From contig JAGWML010000112.1 of the NCBI GenBank assembly GCA_028873155.1, forward strand, positions 1-9,615: DNA of 9,615 nt. The letters are read 5' to 3'. Below the pieces are notes generated by a model, which was not told the origin of the DNA, searched no databases, and was given only the letters and a program-made list of their open reading frames with translations. Within the stretch, counting starts at the first letter, position 1. The number at the start of each line of letters is the position of its first letter. This document shows positions 5,449 to 9,615 of the stretch, in pieces. A program made the translations under genes and the position numbers. The stretch is from Acidobacteriota bacterium. GTDB lineage: Bacteria > Acidobacteriota > Terriglobia > Terriglobales > Acidobacteriaceae.

Positions 5449-6909
5449 CTACTCGTCCTGCATGGGGTCCGCGATTCCGTATTCCTTGAGCTTGCGGTAC
5501 AACGTGGTCTTGCCGATGCCAAGCAGTTTGGCGGCCTGAAGCTTGTCGCCGTTCAAGGTGCGAATGGCGCCAAGGATGGCTTCGCGCTCCATTTCCGCAA
5601 GCGTCTGCACCGTGGGCAGGTCAAGGGCCCCGTCTGTGCCGTTGCGGGAGACGGTGGCGCGATGAGCCGCGAGCCCCTCCTGCTGCAGCTGAGTCGGAAG
5701 ATCGCCCAGGTGCAGAACCGGTCCGGACGAGAGCGCGCAGGCGCGTTCGATGGCATTTTCGAGCTCCCGGACATTGCCCGGCCAGTCATGTCGCATCATG
5801 GTCCGGAGAACCTCGTCGCTCAGCGTGAATTTAGCTCCATGTTCACGGCTGATGCGGTTCAGGAAGTGCGCGGCAAGAAGAGGGATGTCTTCGCGGCGGT
5901 TGCGCAAGGCAGGCAGGCGCAGATTTACGACGTTGAGGCGATAAAAGAGATCCTTGCGAAAGGCTCCCTTCTCAACCATTGCCGCCAGGTCCCGGTTGGT
6001 TGCCGCAACCACACGCGCTCGGACGGGAACCCGATGCGTGGCCCCGACGGGGCGCACTTCCTTTTCCTGTAGTGCCCGCAGCAACTTGACCTGAAGATCG
6101 AGCGAAAGCTCGCCGATCTCATCGAGGAAGACAGTCCCGTCTGCGGCGGAGACGAGCAGTCCGTCTTTGGAGCGGTTGGCTCCGGTAAACGCTCCCTTCA
6201 CATAGCCGAAGAGCTCGCTCTCCATCAGCGTCGGCACCAGCGAGCCGCAGTCCACGGGCAGAAAGGGCTTGGAGGCATTGGGGCCATAAGCGTGGATGGT
6301 GCGGGCGACCAGTTCCTTTCCTGTACCACTCTCGCCCAGAATGAGGACCGGATGCGTACTGAGCGCGACTTTGGAGAGGATGCGGTAGATCTTTTCCATC
6401 TCCGCGGAGCGGCCGATCATGGCGCCCAGTCCCTGCGAAAGACGCAGGCGTTCGCGCAGTTGGCGGGCGGCGATGTCAGTGGTGAGACCGGCTGCCGCTC
6501 GTTCGAGGACGCTCGACAGCTCGTCGACTGCGAACGGCTTGGTGAGGTAATCCGACGCGCCGGAGCGCATTGCCTCAACCGCTGCGTTGACCGTGCCGGA
6601 GGCGGTCATCGCAATGATGGACAACTGCGGGTAGAGCAGCTTGACTTCAGCGATGAGTTCCAGCGCGCGCGCGTTGCCGAAGGGCAGGTTGACGAGCAGG
6701 ATATCGACCGCCCGCCCCCGGAGAAGACTGCGGGCCTGATCGAAGTCGCCCGTGTTTTCGACGGCATAGCCGAGGCCGAAGGCAATTTCGGCGCAGGCCG
6801 AGCGAACCGCCGCGTCGGCATCGACGACAAGCAGATGCAGCCGTGGCGCAGAATCAAGAGCCTGAGGAATAAATTCCATGACGCGTGGTTGAATTGCTGT
6901 TGCAAGCAT
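5449..6909 (-). CDS. NtrC-family sigma-54-dependent response regulator with Asp-to-Asn receiver
   Basis: This is an enhancer-binding activator that opens sigma-54 promoters by ATP hydrolysis, 486 residues. The receiver domain covers about 23-140. Asp30 and Asp32 lie after strand 1, Thr102 (IAMT) and Lys124 (LTKPF) are kept, but the phosphoacceptor position is Asn74 (DILLVNLP; codon AAC at 6690-6688). The AAA+ domain (about 160-390) has Walker A GESGTGKE (192-199), an intact GAFTGA sigma-54 contact loop (239-244), Walker B TVFLDE (259-264) and the WPGNVREL motif. A Fis-type helix-turn-helix lies at about 450-477. I chose the ATG at 6909 because GAGG sits 8 bases upstream and the longer frame overlaps the kinase gene. 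An ATG at 6879 lacks a binding site. The kinase gene ends 49 bp upstream. The Asn suggests control that does not use ordinary phosphorylation of this receiver. Target promoters are unknown. Confidence 0.94.
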   Translation of the reverse strand: MLATAIQPRVMEFIPQALDSAPRLHLLVVDADAAVRSACAEIAFGLGYAVENTGDFDQARSLLRGRAVDILLVNLPFGNARALELIAEVKLLYPQLSIIAMTASGTVNAAVEAMRSGASDYLTKPFAVDELSSVLERAAAGLTTDIAARQLRERLRLSQGLGAMIGRSAEMEKIYRILSKVALSTHPVLILGESGTGKELVARTIHAYGPNASKPFLPVDCGSLVPTLMESELFGYVKGAFTGANRSKDGLLVSAADGTVFLDEIGELSLDLQVKLLRALQEKEVRPVGATHRVPVRARVVAATNRDLAAMVEKGAFRKDLFYRLNVVNLRLPALRNRREDIPLLAAHFLNRISREHGAKFTLSDEVLRTMMRHDWPGNVRELENAIERACALSSGPVLHLGDLPTQLQQEGLAAHRATVSRNGTDGALDLPTVQTLAEMEREAILGAIRTLNGDKLQAAKLLGIGKTTLYRKLKEYGIADPMQDE

Positions 6910-6958
6910 TGTAGCCGCCTCGTCCGTGAAGAGTTTGAGTAGCAGGTAGAAGCCGCAG

Positions 6959-7861
6959 CTAGAAGCTGTTGCGGATAGGAAGCTCAATCTGGAAGCAGGT
7001 GCCGGAGGGGTCGCGCACCGCAGCATGGATGCGGCCCCCCGCAGCCTTGACGATGGAACGCGAGATGGACAGCCCAAGGCCGCGGTGCACAACTGGCCAC
7101 GGTCCCGGCGCGCTGCCTTCATGTCCGACGCCGCGGGTTGTGTAGCCCGGTTCGAAGACGGCCTCCAGCGCGTCACGGGGAATGCCCGGCCCATTGTCCT
7201 CCACGGTGAGCAGGGCCCAGCGATTGGTTCCGGTCTCGGTGGGGAGTTCGCGGAGAGAGATTCGAATCCTGCCTGAGCCGGATATGGCCTCGCTTGCATT
7301 TCGGACTAGGTTCACGAGAATGCGGATCAGGTCCTCCCCGGTCATCTGCACAGCGAGAGCGCAGTCGCGGATATCGAATGTGACAGCAATCGACGAGCCG
7401 GCAAGCGCAATCAGGAGGTTCTCGCAGCTGCGAAGTTCGCCGGCGAGATCCTCAATCGGCAGCGCAGGCAACTCCTGCCATGGTTGTCTGGAGTGAGTTG
7501 CCTGGCCCCGGGGGGTCTGCTCAGACGACGCCACTGCAAGTTCAGTCCCCGCGTTCAATTGGAATGGGTGCGGCGAAGGCTGTCCAAGGACCCCCATTTT
7601 CTCCACCAACCGGCGGCTGGAAGCGGCAACCATCTTGAGCTCGTTGCCATAATGTCGGCAGTTCGCGGCGAGGACTCCGGGTTCGTTCAGCAGATCGCAG
7701 TAGAGGTCGAGCGCGGAGAGCATGTTGCGCGCGTCGTGGGCCAGTGCGGCAAAGCTCTTCCGTGTCAGGTCCTGCGATTCGGCCCAATCGACCGGCATCG
7801 GAAAACATGCGGGTGCAATCTGCGTCTCGGGCATAGGCATCATCGGTTCGGTCGGCTGCAT
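6959..7861 (-). CDS. Soluble sensor-less histidine kinase
   Basis: This histidine kinase has 300 residues and no transmembrane segment, PAS or GAF domain. A short N-terminus leads directly into a dimerisation and phosphoacceptor helix with FAALAHDARNMLSAL, where His42, Asp43 and Asn46 match the H-D-x-x-N type of H-box. A variable linker (about 95-135) follows, then an HATPase_c domain (about 140-297). Its N-box has Asn184 and Asn188 (ILVNLVRNASEAI), the G1 box is EDNGPGIP (221-228) and the G2 box is GLGLSISRSIV (261-271). All catalytic boxes look intact. The start is fixed by AAAGAGGA, 7 bases before the ATG. It is the first gene of the - strand operon and lies 49 bp before the NtrC-type regulator, its obvious but puzzling partner. 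Input must come from a partner protein or a cytoplasmic signal. Confidence 0.93.
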   Translation of the reverse strand: MQPTEPMMPMPETQIAPACFPMPVDWAESQDLTRKSFAALAHDARNMLSALDLYCDLLNEPGVLAANCRHYGNELKMVAASSRRLVEKMGVLGQPSPHPFQLNAGTELAVASSEQTPRGQATHSRQPWQELPALPIEDLAGELRSCENLLIALAGSSIAVTFDIRDCALAVQMTGEDLIRILVNLVRNASEAISGSGRIRISLRELPTETGTNRWALLTVEDNGPGIPRDALEAVFEPGYTTRGVGHEGSAPGPWPVVHRGLGLSISRSIVKAAGGRIHAAVRDPSGTCFQIELPIRNSF

Positions 7862-7868
7862 TTTCTTG

Positions 7869-7876
7869 TCCTCTTT
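7869..7876 (-). promoter_or_regulatory. Ribosome binding site of the histidine kinase
   Basis: AAAGAGGA on the - strand, 7 bases before the ATG at 7861. It supports this ATG as the kinase start. Confidence 0.75.
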
Positions 7877-7895
7877 CGTTGTCGTTCGAATGCAT

Positions 7896-7916
7896 TTCCG
7901 GATTCCAAATCCGGAA
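7896..7916. repeat. Perfect 9+9 inverted repeat, probable operator or leader hairpin
   Basis: TTCCGGATT (7896-7904) and AATCCGGAA (7908-7916) are exact inverted copies separated by CCA. The repeat ends 35 bp before the kinase start codon, outside coding DNA. The tight dyad suits a homodimeric regulator, for example the operon's own Fis-type helix-turn-helix protein. As RNA, the 3-base loop would also allow a hairpin. Which protein, if any, binds cannot be told from sequence. Confidence 0.6.
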
Positions 7917-7930
7917 CTTGCCTACTCCTA

Positions 7931-7948
7931 ATACACGCGGTGTGCCAA
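7931..7948 (-). promoter_or_regulatory. Possible sigma-54 promoter of the kinase operon
   Basis: On the - strand TTGGCAC (7948-7942) matches the -24 consensus exactly. At the correct distance the -12 element reads GTGTA (7936-7932) instead of TTGCA, so the usual GC is GT. Transcription would begin near 7921, making the 9+9 repeat the start of the transcript. The match is imperfect, but the operon encodes a GAFTGA activator, so autoregulation is reasonable. Confidence 0.35.
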
Positions 7949-8184
7949 TGTCGGACAGTTCGCATAAATGACAGATGGGCAATACGTTAGCTGGGCGAGG
8001 GCGGGTCTTTTCGGAGAACGGCTGGACGAAGGTCAGTTTCAAATCGGGAAGAAAGCTTGGCTGTATCGGTTGTAAGTCTATTTATTGCAGCGGTTTATGA
8101 GACTTTCCCGTTCCGGGCAGGATTTATCCCGATTCCGTTGTTGGCACTGCGTGGTTGGTGCCTGTCCCGGGCGGCGCGTTGCCC

Positions 8185-8190
8185 TACAAT
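8185..8190 (+). promoter_or_regulatory. -10 box implying a leaderless rph transcript
   Basis: TACAAT differs from TATAAT at one base and ends 6 bases before the ATG at 8197. With normal promoter geometry, transcription would start at or next to that A. No Shine-Dalgarno precedes the ATG, which fits leaderless translation. No good -35 hexamer is found 16-18 bp upstream. Confidence 0.5.
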
Positions 8191-8196
8191 CCCTGT

Positions 8197-8940
8197 ATGC
8201 AAAGGAATGAGAACGCAGGTTTTTTCCGGCCCGGGGGGCGCGGAGCTGCCCAGTTGAGACCGCTCACGCTGACGCCAGACTTTGTGCAGACGGCGGAGGG
8301 TTCGGTACTGGTGACACTGGGCAACACGCGCGTGCTGACGAACGCGACCATTGAGCAGGGGGTTCCCGGCTGGCGGCGCAATAGCGGCAAGGGATGGGTA
8401 ACGGCCGAATATGCGATGCTCCCGCGCTCGACCGTGACGCGCACGCCACGCGAGAGCGAGAAGGGCCGGATTGGCGGGCGGACGCACGAGATTCAGCGGC
8501 TGATCGGCCGCAGTCTGCGCTCGGTGGTGGACCTGCAGGTGCTGGGCGAGCGCACGGTGATCCTGGACTGCGACGTGATTCAGGCGGACGGGGGCACGCG
8601 CACGGCGGCCATCACGGGCGCAGCCGTGGCGCTGGGGCTGGCGTTGAACGCGCTGGTGAAGACGGGAACGTTGAAGGTCTCGCCGATGCGGCAACTGGTG
8701 GCGGCCACCTCCGTGGGGATTGTGGAGGGCGTAGCGCTGCTGGACCTGTGTTACGAAGAGGACTCACAGGCCGAGGTGGACATGAACGTGGTGATGACCG
8801 CCGACGGTGGCCTGGTGGAGACACAGGCAACCGCGGAGAAGGGCAGCTACTCGCGCGCACAGTTGAACGGGCTGATCGACCTGGCCGAAGCGGGGCTGAA
8901 GGAGATCTTTGCCGCGCAGCGGGCGGTTCTGGGAATGTAA
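8197..8940 (+). CDS. rph: Ribonuclease PH
   Basis: RNase PH is a hexameric, phosphate-dependent 3'-5' exonuclease that trims the 3' ends of tRNA precursors and other RNAs. The protein has 247 residues, slightly above the usual 238-240 because of about 10 extra N-terminal residues. Family motifs run in order: RPGGRGAAQLRPLTLTPDF near the start, AEGSVLVTLGNTRVL, GWVTAEYAMLPRST, GRTHEIQRLIGRSLRSVVDL, LDCDVIQADGGTRTAAITGA (substrate and phosphate-binding arginine region) and DLCYEEDSQAEVDMNVVMT with the metal-binding acidic residues. The ATG at 8197 is chosen because the family consensus begins soon after it. The TTG at 8155 in the same frame adds non-conserved residues and has no binding site. 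It faces the hydrolase gene tail to tail, 27 bp away. Confidence 0.97.
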   Translation: MQRNENAGFFRPGGRGAAQLRPLTLTPDFVQTAEGSVLVTLGNTRVLTNATIEQGVPGWRRNSGKGWVTAEYAMLPRSTVTRTPRESEKGRIGGRTHEIQRLIGRSLRSVVDLQVLGERTVILDCDVIQADGGTRTAAITGAAVALGLALNALVKTGTLKVSPMRQLVAATSVGIVEGVALLDLCYEEDSQAEVDMNVVMTADGGLVETQATAEKGSYSRAQLNGLIDLAEAGLKEIFAAQRAVLGM

Positions 8941-8954
8941 TCGCGCCGCCCGCT
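8918..8954. terminator. Inverted repeat between converging genes, possible terminator
   Basis: AGCGGGCGG (8918-8926) and CCGCCCGCT (8946-8954) are a perfect 9-bp GC-rich inverted repeat. The 19-base loop holds the rph stop codon. It sits in the only gap between rph and the converging hydrolase gene. There is no T-run on either side, so it is a weak intrinsic-terminator candidate. Two direct copies of GCGCCGCC (8943-8950, 8957-8964) overlap it. Confidence 0.35.
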
Positions 8955-8967
8955 CCGCGCCGCCATG

Positions 8968-9615
8968 CTATTTGTCGGCCACAATGGGCAGTTCGATGGC
9001 GCTGGCTTCACCCGGCGCGTGGTAGATGCGCTGGGTCGCTTTCTGGTAATCGCCCGGCCTGGCCCAGAAAATGTTGGGCACGAAGGTCTGCGGATTGCGG
9101 TCGTAGAGCGGGAACCAGCTGGACTGCACCTGCACCATAATGCGGTGGCCGGGCAGGAAGACGTGGTTGGCCGCAGGCAGCGCGAACGGATAGAGCAGCG
9201 GCTTGTTTGGCGCGATTGGCTCCGGTTTCGAGAAGCTGTCGCGATAGCGGCCGCGGAAGATGTCCATGGCGATGGGGAGCTGATAGCCGCCGAGATCGGG
9301 CTGTCCGGCGACCTCGTCCGGGTAGACATCAATGAGCTTGACGACCCAATCGGAGTCCGTGCCGCTGGTCGAGGCGACGAGGTGCACGAGAGGCTTGCCC
9401 ATGATGTGGACCGGTGCGGTAAGCACATCGGAGGTATACGTGAGCACGTCGGGGCGGCCCGAGGCTTCCCGCTGGTCATCGACGAGCCATTGCGGCCAGG
9501 TAAGGGGCGGGTCATAGCCGACGGGCTGCGAGGGACGCGCGCGGAAAGGCGCAGGTTTGGCGGGGTCGGAGACGTACTCGTCAAACTCTTTGTGTTCAGG
9601 ATTCATGCTTGAAGC
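8968..9615 (-). CDS. CocE/NonD-family (X-Pro dipeptidyl-peptidase-like) hydrolase, C-terminal part
   Basis: Only the last 215 or so residues are in the window. The frame is still open at the right edge, so the true start is beyond it, and the Met at 9606 is probably internal. The visible part resembles the C-terminal beta-jelly-roll domain of the CocE/NonD family (alpha-amino acid ester hydrolases, cocaine esterase, glutaryl-acylases). Features include FDEYVSDPAKPAPF, LTYTSDVLTAPVHIMG, the typical TDSDWVVKLIDVYPDE, LPGHRIMVQVQSSWFP and the C-terminal HAPGEASAIELPIV. The alpha/beta-hydrolase core with the Ser-His-Asp triad, and any signal peptide, lie outside, so activity and location cannot be judged. 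These enzymes usually have 550-650 residues. It converges on rph with a 27-bp gap. Confidence 0.85.
   Translation of the reverse strand, partial: ASSMNPEHKEFDEYVSDPAKPAPFRARPSQPVGYDPPLTWPQWLVDDQREASGRPDVLTYTSDVLTAPVHIMGKPLVHLVASTSGTDSDWVVKLIDVYPDEVAGQPDLGGYQLPIAMDIFRGRYRDSFSKPEPIAPNKPLLYPFALPAANHVFLPGHRIMVQVQSSWFPLYDRNPQTFVPNIFWARPGDYQKATQRIYHAPGEASAIELPIVADK

Larger units (their letters stand above)
7862..8196. other. 335-bp divergent spacer between the kinase operon and rph
   Basis: I see no gene here. On the kinase side it contains the ribosome binding site, a perfect 9+9 inverted repeat, a sigma-54-like promoter and the short palindrome TGTCGGACA (7949-7957). In the middle (8000-8130) is AT-richer DNA with no clear signal beyond the short hairpin CCCG-TTC-CGGG (8107-8117). 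On the rph side are the inverted repeat GGCAC (8143-8147) and GTGCC (8158-8162) and the -10 box TACAAT (8185-8190). Confidence 0.6.

Noticed and set aside
5331..5522. N-terminal extension of the pseudo-receiver frame
   Set aside because: It runs back into the activator's C-terminus. The ATG at 5330 has AAAGGAG at ideal spacing.
6910..7299. 130-codon N-terminal extension of the sigma-54 activator frame
   Set aside because: It overlaps the kinase catalytic domain in another frame and has no conserved character. The ATG at 6909 has a binding site and leads directly into the receiver.
8141..8160. TTGGCAC as a sigma-54 -24 element for rph
   Set aside because: At the required distance there is GGTTGG rather than TTGC, so no -12 element. 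The same bases form part of a GGCAC/GTGCC repeat.
8394..9140. 248-codon + strand frame across the rph/hydrolase junction
   Set aside because: It is out of phase with rph, which has all RNase PH motifs. It is rich in Gly/Arg/Ala as expected of a shadow frame.

Overview
The window is GC-rich bacterial chromosomal DNA with dense housekeeping genes. No insertion sequence, phage gene, tRNA, rRNA or CRISPR array was seen. The gene mix suggests a Gram-negative soil-type bacterium: a LolD-like ABC ATPase, a UVR-containing ClpC with no ctsR/mcsA/mcsB beside it, a sigma-54 activator, PurU, RNase PH and a CocE/NonD-type hydrolase. Acidobacteriota (Terriglobia) is my best guess from general knowledge of such gene sets. 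It is an inference that needs a 16S or core-gene comparison.

Layout. (1) On the + strand are a LolD-type ATPase (105-875), a 324-bp spacer whose end can fold over the next ribosome binding site, and the full-length AAA+ unfoldase ClpC (1200-3665). (2) A strong palindromic terminator (3682-3709) lies between two converging transcripts and can serve both. (3) On the - strand, read right to left, is a probable five-gene operon. It holds a soluble histidine kinase without a sensor domain (7861-6959), an NtrC-type sigma-54 activator (6909-5449), a small receiver-like protein with a helical tail (5330-4821), formyltetrahydrofolate deformylase PurU (4756-3893), and a 42-residue, extremely charged small protein (3851-3723) with its own strong Shine-Dalgarno sequence. 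(4) A 335-bp divergent spacer (7862-8196) carries a near-match to a sigma-54 promoter and a perfect 9+9 inverted repeat on the kinase side. On the other side is a -10 box placed so that rph would be leaderless. (5) On the + strand is RNase PH (8197-8940). It converges, with a 27-bp gap, on the C-terminal part of a CocE/NonD hydrolase on the - strand (8968 to the window end, 5' part missing).

The most interesting part is the signalling operon. The sigma-54 activator has an intact AAA+ domain with GAFTGA, but its receiver has Asn (AAC, residue 74) where the phosphoacceptor Asp should be. The small protein encoded next has the reverse pattern: a receiver-like fold that keeps a candidate Asp (D51) but lacks the Mg-binding acidic pair and the switch Thr and Lys. 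Its C-terminal helices loosely resemble a dimerisation domain. A kinase, a non-phosphorylatable activator and a separate degenerate receiver, co-transcribed with a one-carbon enzyme, form a candidate unconventional phosphorelay or partner-switch system. This is an inference from residues and gene order.
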